Source: Bradyrhizobium sp. CCBAU 51627
Lineage (GTDB): Bacteria > Pseudomonadota > Alphaproteobacteria > Rhizobiales > Xanthobacteraceae
DNA: 64,000 nucleotides
Assembly (NCBI RefSeq): GCF_028128765.1
Contig: NZ_LBJG01000009.1
Span: forward strand, 1-64,000
Direction of reading: 5' to 3'
The notes below the pieces were generated by a model that did no database searches, was not told where the DNA came from, and saw only the letters and a program-made list of their open reading frames with translations. Position 1 is the stretch's first letter; each line of letters starts with the position of its first letter. The position numbers and the translations under genes were made by a program. Positions 53,134 through 60,794 of the stretch are shown in pieces.

Positions 53134-54414
53134 CTAGATATTCTCGGCGTCAAGCGCCGCGGCCCGACGCTGCATCAGCGCGCGTTCGCGCCCGTTGGTC
53201 GCAAGACGTGCGGCAGCTTCGAACGCCTGGCGCGCTTCCTTGAGCCGTCCGAGCTTCTGCAGGAAGTCTCCGCGAACCGCCGGCAGATGGTGATAGGCAG
53301 CGAGCGCAGGCGCGTCGGCGACCGCGTCCAGCAGATCGAGGCCGGCTTGCGGTCCCCAGGCCATCCCGACCGCTACCGCGCGATTGAGCTCGATCACCGG
53401 CGAGTGCACCAGTTGGGCCAGCTCGGCATAGAGCTGCGCGATGCGTTGCCAATTGGTAGCTCCAGCGGACTCCGATCTGGCGTGACATGCTGCGATCGCG
53501 GCCTGAAGCGCGTAGAAGCCGCCGGACCCGCCGAGCTCGCCGGCGCGTTCGAGCGACCGCAGGCCACGGCGGATCTGCAGCCAATCCCAGAGTGTGCGAT
53601 CCTGGTCCATCAGCAGGATGGGATCACCATTCGCATCGGTGCGCGCACGCGCACGCGACGCATTGAGGTCCATCAGGGCGACGAGGCCGTGGACCTCGGG
53701 CTCGCCGGGCGCAAGGCCTGCGAGCACGCGGCCCATGCGCAGCGCCTCGTCGCAGAGCTGCGGCCGCAGCCATTCGTCGCCGCGCGCGGCGAGATAGCCC
53801 TCGTTGAAGATCAGATAGACGACCTCCAGCACCGAGGCGAGACGCTCCGACAGTGCCTCTCCGCTCGGCGTCTCATAGGCGAGGCCGGAATTCGACAGCG
53901 TCCGCTTGGCGCGGACGATGCGCTGGGAGATGGTGGTATCAGGCACGAGATAGGCGCGCGCGATCTCGGATGTCGTCAAGCCGCAGATCATGCGCAGCGC
54001 CAATGCCGTGCGGGCCTCGCGCGACAGAATCGGGTGGCAGGCGGTGAAGATCAGCCGCAGCAATTCATCGCCGATGTCATCGTCGAGCGCGGCATCGAAA
54101 TCCGGCACGGTCTCCTGCTCCTGCAACATGTCTCGCGCCAGCATATCGTGCTTGTCGCTGAGCATCCTGCCGCGGCGCAGATGATCGAACGCGCGGCGCC
54201 TTGCGGTCGTCATCAGCCAGGCGCCGGGATTGTCGGGCACACCGATGCTAGGCCAGGCTTCCAGCGCCGTAACCAGCGCATCCTGGGTCAGCTCTTCCGC
54301 AAGCGGCACGTCGCGCAGCATCCGCGACAGCGTCGCGATCAGCCGCGGCTGCACGACGCGCCAGGTTGCGTGAATCGCAGCGCGGATGGTCTGATCGATG
54401 TCGGCGGTCGTCAT
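53134..54414 (-). CDS. ECF sigma factor of the ECF42 type
   Basis: 426 residues, far longer than ordinary ECF factors (about 190). Region 2: LTQDALVTALEAWPSIGVPD, AWLMTTARRRAFDHLRRGRM. Region 4: LALRMICGLTTSEIARAYLV, DTTISQRIVRAKRT. A 240-residue helical C-terminal domain (DUF6596-like, TPR-like) follows, with NEGYLAARGDEWLRPQLCDE and AVAVGMAWGPQAGLDLLDAV. In ECF42 this extension takes the place of an anti-sigma factor. ATG 54414 is preferred to a GTG one codon earlier. Its partner DGPF/YCII protein is encoded just upstream. Confidence 0.9.
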   Translation of the reverse strand: MTTADIDQTIRAAIHATWRVVQPRLIATLSRMLRDVPLAEELTQDALVTALEAWPSIGVPDNPGAWLMTTARRRAFDHLRRGRMLSDKHDMLARDMLQEQETVPDFDAALDDDIGDELLRLIFTACHPILSREARTALALRMICGLTTSEIARAYLVPDTTISQRIVRAKRTLSNSGLAYETPSGEALSERLASVLEVVYLIFNEGYLAARGDEWLRPQLCDEALRMGRVLAGLAPGEPEVHGLVALMDLNASRARARTDANGDPILLMDQDRTLWDWLQIRRGLRSLERAGELGGSGGFYALQAAIAACHARSESAGATNWQRIAQLYAELAQLVHSPVIELNRAVAVGMAWGPQAGLDLLDAVADAPALAAYHHLPAVRGDFLQKLGRLKEARQAFEAAARLATNGRERALMQRRAAALDAENI

Positions 54415-54445
54415 CACCGCCGACCGTTGCGCGCGATGCCGTCCA

Positions 54446-54847
54446 TCAGGCGTGGGCGGCTACTTTCGCGTTGACCTCGCAGGCGCCGTCCACGCCCGGC
54501 GTGGCGAACGCCCGCAACTCGCAGGTGCCGTCCCAGCCCGGCATGTGGTCGAGGTGCAGCTGCATGAACTCCTTGGCCATGGCCAGGGCCTCCGCCTTGT
54601 CGCGCAGCTCGAAAATGGCGTAGCCGCCAACCACTTCCTTGGCCTCGATGAAGGGACCATCGATGACGCTGAGCTCGCCGTCGACGATCCGCACCCGGGC
54701 GCCGGTCGCAAGCGGCATCAGGCCGCCATTGTCGATCATCCGGCCGGCCTTGATCTCCCGCTCGGATATCTTCTGCATGGCCTCCATCAGCGCAGGCGTC
54801 GGGCCTTTCATCGGCTGGCTGGAGGTGACGATGTACATGAAGCGCAT
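54446..54847 (-). CDS. YCII-related DGPF-motif protein
   Basis: 133 residues. MRFMYIVTSSQPMKGPTPAL opens the YCII-like fold, and VIDGPFIEAKEVVGGYAIFE carries the DGPF motif that names the family. Genes of this family are the usual neighbours and targets of ECF42 sigma factors, as here (31 bp before the sigma gene). AGGAG precedes the ATG at 54847. The biochemical role is unknown. Confidence 0.88.
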   Translation of the reverse strand: MRFMYIVTSSQPMKGPTPALMEAMQKISEREIKAGRMIDNGGLMPLATGARVRIVDGELSVIDGPFIEAKEVVGGYAIFELRDKAEALAMAKEFMQLHLDHMPGWDGTCELRAFATPGVDGACEVNAKVAAHA

Positions 54848-54990
54848 GCAAAACTCCTGATAAGGCGAGACGCAGCCGGTTCGGCCGCGCGATCAGCTCG
54901 CTACAGGGATGACGATCCACCCGGCGCCGGATCGACAAGCCCCCCGGAAAAAATTGGGCAACAGAACAATCGCAGGAAACGGAACCGCGC

Positions 54991-55683
54991 CTATTGGCGC
55001 AGCAGGATCAGGGGATCGGCGGTATCGGGAACCCGCCGCCATTGCGCGTTGTCGTCGGCCTCGAACTGCCAGACCTCGCCGGACTTCGACATCAGGATGA
55101 TCTGGCCACGCTCCAGCCGCCATTGCGTCGGGTTGAACTGGGCGATCGCCGCATCGCATTTCGGCTTGAGGAAGACCTGGAAATTGTCCTGGTCGGCTTC
55201 CGTGTTGGTCAGCGTCAATCCGCAGATCGGCTGGCCGTTGCCGCGGACCATGGCCCAGTCGCCGATCATCTGGTCCATCGACTTGGCCATCGAGCGGGCG
55301 GCGGCGAGGTCCTGAAGGATGTAGACGCCCTCGCCCTGCCGCAGGCCTTCGAAGATGCCGGCTTCCACCTCGGTGAAATCGATCACGGATTCACCGGCCG
55401 CATCCTGCAAACGGACGATGTCGAGGCCCTTGATGCTCCAGGCGACGATATCCTTGGTGAAGGGCAGCGCGGTCTTGCAGGCCGGCTCGAGCTCGAGCTT
55501 GAAGCCTTGCGCGGTCGTATCGCCCTTCATCGTGACGACGCAGGTCTTGCTGCGTTCGGTGGTCGAAAGCTCCCACTGCCCGACCATCTCCTTCTTCAGG
55601 GTCGCCGCGTCCTGCGCATGCGCGATGCCGATCGCGGCCAAGCAGGCTGCGACGGCGAATGCAACGACCCGAAGAGCTGTCAT
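54991..55683 (-). CDS. AprI/Inh-type metalloprotease inhibitor-like protein, two domains
   Basis: 230 residues. Signal peptide VAFAVAACLAAIGIAHAQ. Two Inh-like beta-barrel repeats: the first has VGQWELSTTERSKTCVVTMK, the second IGDWAMVRGNGQPICGLTLT; each has the GxW start and a Cys pair (C..C) typical of AprI/Inh, which plug the active site of serralysin-type proteases in the periplasm. Single-domain members have about 130 residues, so this is a tandem form. Its ATG overlaps the dehydrogenase stop by one base (TGATG), an unusual operon partner for an inhibitor. Confidence 0.75.
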   Translation of the reverse strand: MTALRVVAFAVAACLAAIGIAHAQDAATLKKEMVGQWELSTTERSKTCVVTMKGDTTAQGFKLELEPACKTALPFTKDIVAWSIKGLDIVRLQDAAGESVIDFTEVEAGIFEGLRQGEGVYILQDLAAARSMAKSMDQMIGDWAMVRGNGQPICGLTLTNTEADQDNFQVFLKPKCDAAIAQFNPTQWRLERGQIILMSKSGEVWQFEADDNAQWRRVPDTADPLILLRQ

Positions 55684-56672
55684 CAGCGCCCCTTGAACGG
55701 CGTTTCCGCAACCGGCGTCAGCGGCGCTTTGCCGGAGAACCAGGACTTGAGGTTGTCGACCACGAGCTGGTCCATCGCGTTGCGCGTGACGACCGAGGCG
55801 GAGCCGATATGCGGCAGCAGCACCACGTTCTGCATGGTCTTGAGTTCATCAGGCACGTTGGGCTCGGCCGCGAATACGTCGAGACCGGCGGCGAGGATGG
55901 TGCCTGACTTGAGCGCCTGGACAAGCGCGGGCTCGTCGACGACAGAGCCGCGCGCGACGTTGATCAGCACGCCGCGCGGGCCGAGCGCTTTCAGCACCTC
56001 GGCATTGATCATCTTTTCGGTCGAGGCGCCGCCGGGCACGATCACCATCAAGGTATCCACCGCCTTCGCCATCTCGATCAAATCAGGATAGTGCTTGTAG
56101 GCAACGTCCTTGGACGGATTGCGGGAGTGATAGACCACCGGCACCAGCGAGGCATCGAGACGGCGCGCAATCGCCTGGCCGATCCGGCCCATGCCGACGA
56201 TGCCGACCTTGCGGTCGCGCAGCGAGCCGACGCTGAGCGGATAGTTCTGGGTCTGCCAGAGGCCCGAGCGCACGTAGCGGTCGGCCTTGATGAATTCGCG
56301 CAAGGTCGAGATCAAGAGGCCGATTGCGACATCGGCGACCTCTTCGGTCAGCACGTCGGGCGTGTTGGTGACGATGATGTTGTGCTCGGCGGCGTATTTG
56401 GCGTCGATGTGGTCGTAGCCGACGCCGAAGCTCGCCACCATCTCGATCTTGGGCAGCTGCGACAGCGAGTCCCTGTCGGCGCGGACGGTGTGATAGGTCA
56501 CGGCGACACCGCGGATCTTTTCACGGATCGCCGGCGTCAGCCGTTCGAGGTCGCCGCGAGTCTCGGCCTTGTGCACGACGAAATGATCGGAAAACCCGTT
56601 CTCGAGGATCGGCCGCACCGGCCCATAGATCAGAAGGTCGATCTTGTCGGACGAAATCGAACCGGTGGACAT
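55683..56672 (-). CDS. D-isomer-specific 2-hydroxyacid dehydrogenase
   Basis: NAD(P)-dependent reductase of 2-oxoacids such as glyoxylate or hydroxypyruvate, 329 residues, cytosolic. Rossmann motif VGIVGMGRIGQAIARRLDAS; catalytic Arg in NVARGSVVDEPALVQAL, Glu in DVFAAEPNVPDEL and His in VVLLPHIGSASVVT. Translationally coupled on both sides (TGATG with the ABC permease and with the AprI-like gene), so it probably acts on a compound brought in by that transporter. Confidence 0.92.
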   Translation of the reverse strand: MSTGSISSDKIDLLIYGPVRPILENGFSDHFVVHKAETRGDLERLTPAIREKIRGVAVTYHTVRADRDSLSQLPKIEMVASFGVGYDHIDAKYAAEHNIIVTNTPDVLTEEVADVAIGLLISTLREFIKADRYVRSGLWQTQNYPLSVGSLRDRKVGIVGMGRIGQAIARRLDASLVPVVYHSRNPSKDVAYKHYPDLIEMAKAVDTLMVIVPGGASTEKMINAEVLKALGPRGVLINVARGSVVDEPALVQALKSGTILAAGLDVFAAEPNVPDELKTMQNVVLLPHIGSASVVTRNAMDQLVVDNLKSWFSGKAPLTPVAETPFKGR

Positions 56673-57490
56673 CAGCTTTCCTTTCCAAGCGCGCTTTCAT
56701 GCCAGCGCCGTAAAACGAGGTGGGAAACTACCGCCAGCACCCCATAGATGACAATCCCGGCCAGCGACAACAGAAGCAGCGCTGCGAACATGCGGGGTAT
56801 GTTCAATCGATAGCCTGACTCGGCGATCCTGTAGGCGAGGCCCGATCCGGCGCCCGCTGTTCCCGCCGCGATCTCGGCCACGACGGCGCCGATCAACGAC
56901 AGACCGCCTGCGATGCGCAGGCCACCCAAAATATAGGGAAGCGCTGCGGGCAACTTCAGAAAGCGCAAGATCTGCGGCGGTGATGCGCCATAGAGCTGGA
57001 ACAGGCCGGCGAGGTTACGATCGACCGAATTCAACCCGAGCGTGGTGTTCGACAGCACCGGAAAGAAGGCGACGATGAAAGCGCAGACGACGACCGCGGT
57101 CTGCTGCTCCAGATAGATCAGGAGCAGCGGCGCGATCGCGATGACAGGCGTGACCTGGAGCACGACGGCATAGGGGAACAGGGAATATTCCACCCATTTC
57201 GACTGGTTGAACAGCAGCGCCAGCGCGATGCCGCCGATGCTGGCCGCGACAAACCCTTCAAGCGTCGTCAGCAGCGTGGTCGCAAGCGATTGCGACAGCA
57301 CCGCCCAGTCCTTGATCAGCGTCAGGAAAATCACCGAGGGTGCCGGCAGCACGTAGGGCGGGATCTCCCGGATGCGGACCACCAGCTCCCAGGCGGCAAG
57401 GCCGGCCGCGAACACAATGATGGGCAGCACAAAGCGCACCACGCTTTGCGCGCCTGCCGGCTTTGCGATGACGGGAGCTTGCGCGTTCAT
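56672..57490 (-). CDS. ABC transporter permease (SsuC/TauC/ThiX type)
   Basis: Inner-membrane subunit, 272 residues, six helices. The EAA-type loop is LFQLYGASPPQILRFLKLPA followed by ALPYILGGLRIAGGLSLIGA. Start MNAQAPVIAKPAG at ATG 57490, overlapping the ATPase stop by four bases (ATGA). The stop overlaps the dehydrogenase ATG by one base. Member of the nitrate/sulfonate/taurine/pyrimidine-precursor import family; the solute is not set by the sequence. Confidence 0.9.
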   Translation of the reverse strand: MNAQAPVIAKPAGAQSVVRFVLPIIVFAAGLAAWELVVRIREIPPYVLPAPSVIFLTLIKDWAVLSQSLATTLLTTLEGFVAASIGGIALALLFNQSKWVEYSLFPYAVVLQVTPVIAIAPLLLIYLEQQTAVVVCAFIVAFFPVLSNTTLGLNSVDRNLAGLFQLYGASPPQILRFLKLPAALPYILGGLRIAGGLSLIGAVVAEIAAGTAGAGSGLAYRIAESGYRLNIPRMFAALLLLSLAGIVIYGVLAVVSHLVLRRWHESALGKES

Positions 57491-58302
57491 AGCGTCGACT
57501 GGCCTGAATAAGACGGCGCCAACGCGGCAGAGACGCGTCGGCAATAATCGGAATAGGCGGCCGAGGTGCGAAACTCCTCGCCGCGCGGCTCGACGGTCTC
57601 GATGCGGATGTCGGCCTGAATGCGGCCGGGCCGCGCCGTCATGATCACGACGCGCTGCGACAGGTACACGGATTCGAACACTGAATGGGTGACGAAGATG
57701 ACGGTCTTGCCAAGGCTGCGCCACAGCGCGAGCAGATCGTTGTTGAGGCGGAAGCGCGTGATCTCGTCGAGCGCCGCGAAGGGCTCGTCCATCAGCAGGA
57801 TATCGGGGTCGGTGACGAGCGCGCGCGCCAGCGACACCCGCATCTTCATGCCGCCGGACAATTCGCGCGGAAAGGCGTCGGCGAAATCGGCAAGCCCGAC
57901 GCTGGCGAGCGCCGCATCCGCCCGCGCGCGTCCCTCGGCCTTCGGAATGCCGCCGAGCTTCAGCGGCAACCGCACGTTTTCGCGCACGCTGGTCCAGGGC
58001 ATCAGGGTCGGCTCCTGGAACACGAAACCGATACCATGGCCGATTTGCACCTCACCCTCGTGGCGCGCCACTCGCACGGTGCCCGACGATGCTGCGCTGA
58101 GCCCTGCAACCAGCCTCAGCGCGGTCGACTTGCCACAGCCGGACGGACCGAGCAGCGAGACGAACTCGCCCTTGCCCACGGCAAGGTCGAGCGGACCGAG
58201 CGCCACGACGCCATTGTCATAGACCTTCGTCACGCCGCGCAGACTGACGGCGAGCGCCGTCAGGCTGGCTTCGACAGAGGGGGACGTTTTGTTCTCTACC
58301 AT
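57487..58302 (-). CDS. ABC transporter ATP-binding protein (SsuB/TauB/ThiZ type)
   Basis: 271 residues. Walker A SLLGPSGCGKSTALRLVAGL, Q-loop FVFQEPTLMPW, signature ELSGGMKMRVSLARALVTDP, Walker B DILLMDEPFAALD and switch His FVTHSVFESVYLSQR. All ATPase motifs are intact. In line with the permease and, upstream, the binding-protein gene. Confidence 0.93.
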   Translation of the reverse strand: MVENKTSPSVEASLTALAVSLRGVTKVYDNGVVALGPLDLAVGKGEFVSLLGPSGCGKSTALRLVAGLSAASSGTVRVARHEGEVQIGHGIGFVFQEPTLMPWTSVRENVRLPLKLGGIPKAEGRARADAALASVGLADFADAFPRELSGGMKMRVSLARALVTDPDILLMDEPFAALDEITRFRLNNDLLALWRSLGKTVIFVTHSVFESVYLSQRVVIMTARPGRIQADIRIETVEPRGEEFRTSAAYSDYCRRVSAALAPSYSGQSTL

Positions 58303-58333
58303 TGAGGGCGGGCTGCTGCGTTTCGGGCAACCT

Positions 58334-58360
58334 TCACCTCTCCCCGTCGGGGAGAGGTGA
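58334..58360. repeat. perfect hairpin between binding-protein and ATPase genes
   Basis: TCACCTCTCCCC-GTC-GGGGAGAGGTGA, 12-bp perfect stem, 3-base loop, in the 95 bp between the two genes of the transporter. No T-run. CACCTCTCCCC elements recur in Bradyrhizobium intergenic DNA (recall). It may stabilise the upstream message and lower ATPase/permease levels relative to the binding protein. Confidence 0.6.
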
Positions 58361-58397
58361 GCGACGCCGATGTCGCTTGGCCTAAGCTCAGCATGCG

Positions 58398-59420
58398 TTA
58401 CGGCTTGTTCGGGCGCAGCTCGACGCCGACGCCCTTGTTGACGAAGCGCAGCGTGTAGGACTTGCGGAAATCGAGATCGCCCTTCACGACGCCCGCCTTC
58501 ACCATCTTGTTGAAGAAGGAGGTATAGCGATCGTCGCTCATCGCGCCGATGCCGTTCTTCACGGAGTCGCCGGAATCGACGATGCCGTATTCCTTCATCT
58601 TGGCGACGGAGTAGGCGAGCAGCTCATCGGTCATCTCCGGGTTGAGCTTTTTGATCATGGCATTGCCGGCAGAATTGTCGCCATAGATGTAATGGTACCA
58701 GCCGATCATGGAGGCATCGACGAAGCGCTGCACCATGTCCGCCTTCTTCTCGACGAGCTCGCGGCGGGTCTCGATCAGGGTCGAATAGGTGTTGAAGCCG
58801 GCATCGGCGAGCAGGATGACATTGGGCTTGAAGCCGGCGGCCTTCTCGACCGCGAAGGGCTCGGAGGTGACGTAGCCCTGCATCGCGCTCTTGGGATTGG
58901 CGATGAAGGGCTGCGGATTGAAATTATAGGGGCGGACGTTCTTCTCGCTGAAGCCATATTCGGACTTCAGCCACTGGAAGTAGCTGGTCATGCCCTCCTT
59001 GGAGACGAACAGCGTCAGCGGCTTGAGATCCTCAATCTTGGTGACCTTCGCATCAGGCTGCGTCAGCAACACCTGCGGATCTTTCTGGAAGACCGCGGCG
59101 ATGGTCACGACGGGGACGTTATTCGCCACGGCGTCGAACGACATCAGCGTGTTCGCAGCCATGAAGAAATCGATCTTGCCGGCGATCAGCAGCATCCGGT
59201 TGTTCTCGTTGGGACCCCCCGGAACAATGGTGACGTCGAGCCCGTATTTCTTGTAGGTGCCGTCGGCGACCGCCTGAAAGAAACCGCCATGCTCGGCCTC
59301 GGCGACCCAGTTGGTGCCGAAGGTAACCTTGTCCAGCGTCTCGCTGCGCACCGGCAGGATCGACACGACAGTGGCGATCAGGCCCGCCGTTAACGCTCGC
59401 CGCAGATGAGAGGGGCTCAT
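58398..59420 (-). CDS. ABC transporter substrate-binding protein (NMT1/THI5-like)
   Basis: Periplasmic binding protein, 340 residues. Signal peptide LTAGLIATVVSILPVRS. TFGTNWVAEAEHGGFFQAVA is the THI5/NMT1-like opening (W..E..HGGFY), followed by YGLDVTIVPGGPNENNRML and TSEPFAVEKAAGFKPNVILL. Members bind aromatic or heterocyclic compounds such as pyrimidine precursors, riboflavin or nitrilotriacetate-like anions; which applies here is unknown. Divergent from a creatininase-family gene across a region with a 14-bp inverted repeat. Confidence 0.88.
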   Translation of the reverse strand: MSPSHLRRALTAGLIATVVSILPVRSETLDKVTFGTNWVAEAEHGGFFQAVADGTYKKYGLDVTIVPGGPNENNRMLLIAGKIDFFMAANTLMSFDAVANNVPVVTIAAVFQKDPQVLLTQPDAKVTKIEDLKPLTLFVSKEGMTSYFQWLKSEYGFSEKNVRPYNFNPQPFIANPKSAMQGYVTSEPFAVEKAAGFKPNVILLADAGFNTYSTLIETRRELVEKKADMVQRFVDASMIGWYHYIYGDNSAGNAMIKKLNPEMTDELLAYSVAKMKEYGIVDSGDSVKNGIGAMSDDRYTSFFNKMVKAGVVKGDLDFRKSYTLRFVNKGVGVELRPNKP

Positions 59421-59479
59421 GAATGCACTCCGTCGATCGCTTCTAGCCGATGTGAAAACAACGCGATAAAACCGCAACA

Positions 59480-59520
59480 TATCAGGGGACGCGAACCGGC
59501 CGGGCCCGCGTCCCCTGATA
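59480..59520. promoter_or_regulatory. perfect 14-bp inverted repeat in divergent promoter
   Basis: TATCAGGGGACGCG (59480-59493) and CGCGTCCCCTGATA (59507-59520) are exact inverses around 13 bases, midway between the binding-protein start (59420) and the creatininase-like start (59560). It could be an operator that controls both genes or a very stable leader stem. Confidence 0.65.
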
Positions 59521-59559
59521 ACACCAAATTACGTGACAAATTCGGGCAAAGAAACCTTG

Positions 59560-60366
59560 ATGATGCCTTCCCGCGACTGGACCGAGATCCGCTGGGCCGA
59601 CGCCGCGCCAGCGGACATTTCGCGCTGGATCGCGGTGCTGCCGCTGGCAGCGACCGAGCAGCACGGCCCGCATCTGCCATACGAGACCGACGTGCTGATC
59701 GGGGAGGCCTATCTTGCGCGCGTGCGGGAGGTGCTGCCCGTGTCCACCCCGGCGACGTTCCTGCCCGTCGAACCCGTCGGCATCTCCACCGAGCATATCG
59801 ACTATCCGGGCACGCAGACGCTGCCGACCGAGATCGCGCTGAAGCGCTGGACAGGGATCGGTGCGGACATCGCGCGGCGCGGCTTAAGAAAGCTCGTCAT
59901 CATCACCAGCCATGGCGGCAACAGCGCAGCGATGATGCTGGTAGCGCAGGATCTTCGTGCGCATCAAAAGCTGTTCGTGGTGACGACGTCGTGGTCGCGG
60001 CTGTCAGGCGCGGAAAAACTGTTCCCGCCGGATGAAGTGCGCCACGGCATTCACGGCGGCGCGGTCGAAACCTCGATCATGCTGGCGCGCTATCCCGAGC
60101 AGGTGCGTGAGGACGCGATCGCGGATTTTCCCGCAAGCAGCATCGCGATGGAGAAACAATATCGCTGGCTGTCGACGCAGCGGCCCGCGCCCTTTGCCTG
60201 GCAGGCGCAGGACCTCAACGCCAGCGGCGCCGTCGGCAACGCGACGCTGGCCGTCGCGGAGAAGGGCGAGCAGCTCCTCGACCAGGGCGCGCGCGCCTTC
60301 TGCGAGCTGCTGGCTGAAGTCGATAATTTCGACGTGAACAGGCTCGCCAAAGGCCCCCTCGGCTAG
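59560..60366 (+). CDS. creatininase family amidohydrolase
   Basis: Metal-dependent C-N hydrolase of the creatininase superfamily, 268 residues. Metal ligands: Glu/His in VLPLAATEQHGPHLPYETDV (with Asp in YETD), His in VIITSHGGNSAAMM and Glu in GIHGGAVETSIML. The family includes creatininase, an FAPy deformylase of the archaeal riboflavin pathway, and mycofactocin-system members. Divergent from the THI5-like ABC operon, so it probably hydrolyses the imported compound. ATG 59560 or 59563; no strong ribosome site for either. Confidence 0.88.
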   Translation: MMPSRDWTEIRWADAAPADISRWIAVLPLAATEQHGPHLPYETDVLIGEAYLARVREVLPVSTPATFLPVEPVGISTEHIDYPGTQTLPTEIALKRWTGIGADIARRGLRKLVIITSHGGNSAAMMLVAQDLRAHQKLFVVTTSWSRLSGAEKLFPPDEVRHGIHGGAVETSIMLARYPEQVREDAIADFPASSIAMEKQYRWLSTQRPAPFAWQAQDLNASGAVGNATLAVAEKGEQLLDQGARAFCELLAEVDNFDVNRLAKGPLG

Positions 60367-60794
60367 CGCTTATCCTCGCGGAATCATTCAGGACTTAGTC
60401 GACGTCTCAGTCCACCTCAGGCGCTTCAACCTGGTCCGGCAAGCCTCCGTCCCACTTGGCACGCGGACCGCCTCGACGCCTGATCCGTGTCCTGCCCCCG
60501 ACCCGCGCCGCGTCCCCCGGGCCGGATCATCCTTTTTGCACATCGGGAGTTTGTTGCAGTCCCGTCACAGAAGGATGCGAACCATCGTCTGCGACATTCT
60601 GCGCTAGTTGCTATTGCGAATGACTAGCAATAATGTTCGCAGCAAGTCCAGGGACTTGGCAAGACCTTGGGATGCAATCGCCTTGCAGCGAGATCATCTC
60701 GCCCGGTCGCCTGAACAGCCAGGAGCCTGATGACAGGATCGCCGCGAATTGGCAGGGATGTCGGGGCGGTCGGGGTGCGGTCGCCTCTGGGGGC
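60367..60794. other. long leader before the porin gene
   Basis: 428 bp. The first part shows nothing recognisable. A Fur-box-like dyad lies at 60608-60632, followed by about 160 bp of open but protein-unlike sequence up to the chosen porin start. The frame is open from ATG 60633, but those residues (for example MFAASPGTWQDLGMQSPCSE) do not look like a porin leader. Confidence 0.4.
60608..60632. promoter_or_regulatory. Fur-box-like dyad upstream of porin
   Basis: TTGCTA at 60608 and TAGCAA at 60624 pair, with ATTGC/GCAAT arms shifted inside; the core ATTGCGAATGACTAGCAAT resembles the TTGCGAATGATTCGCAA type of Fur site known from alphaproteobacteria. Located 160 bp before the porin start. Iron (or manganese) control is inferred. 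Confidence 0.5.
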
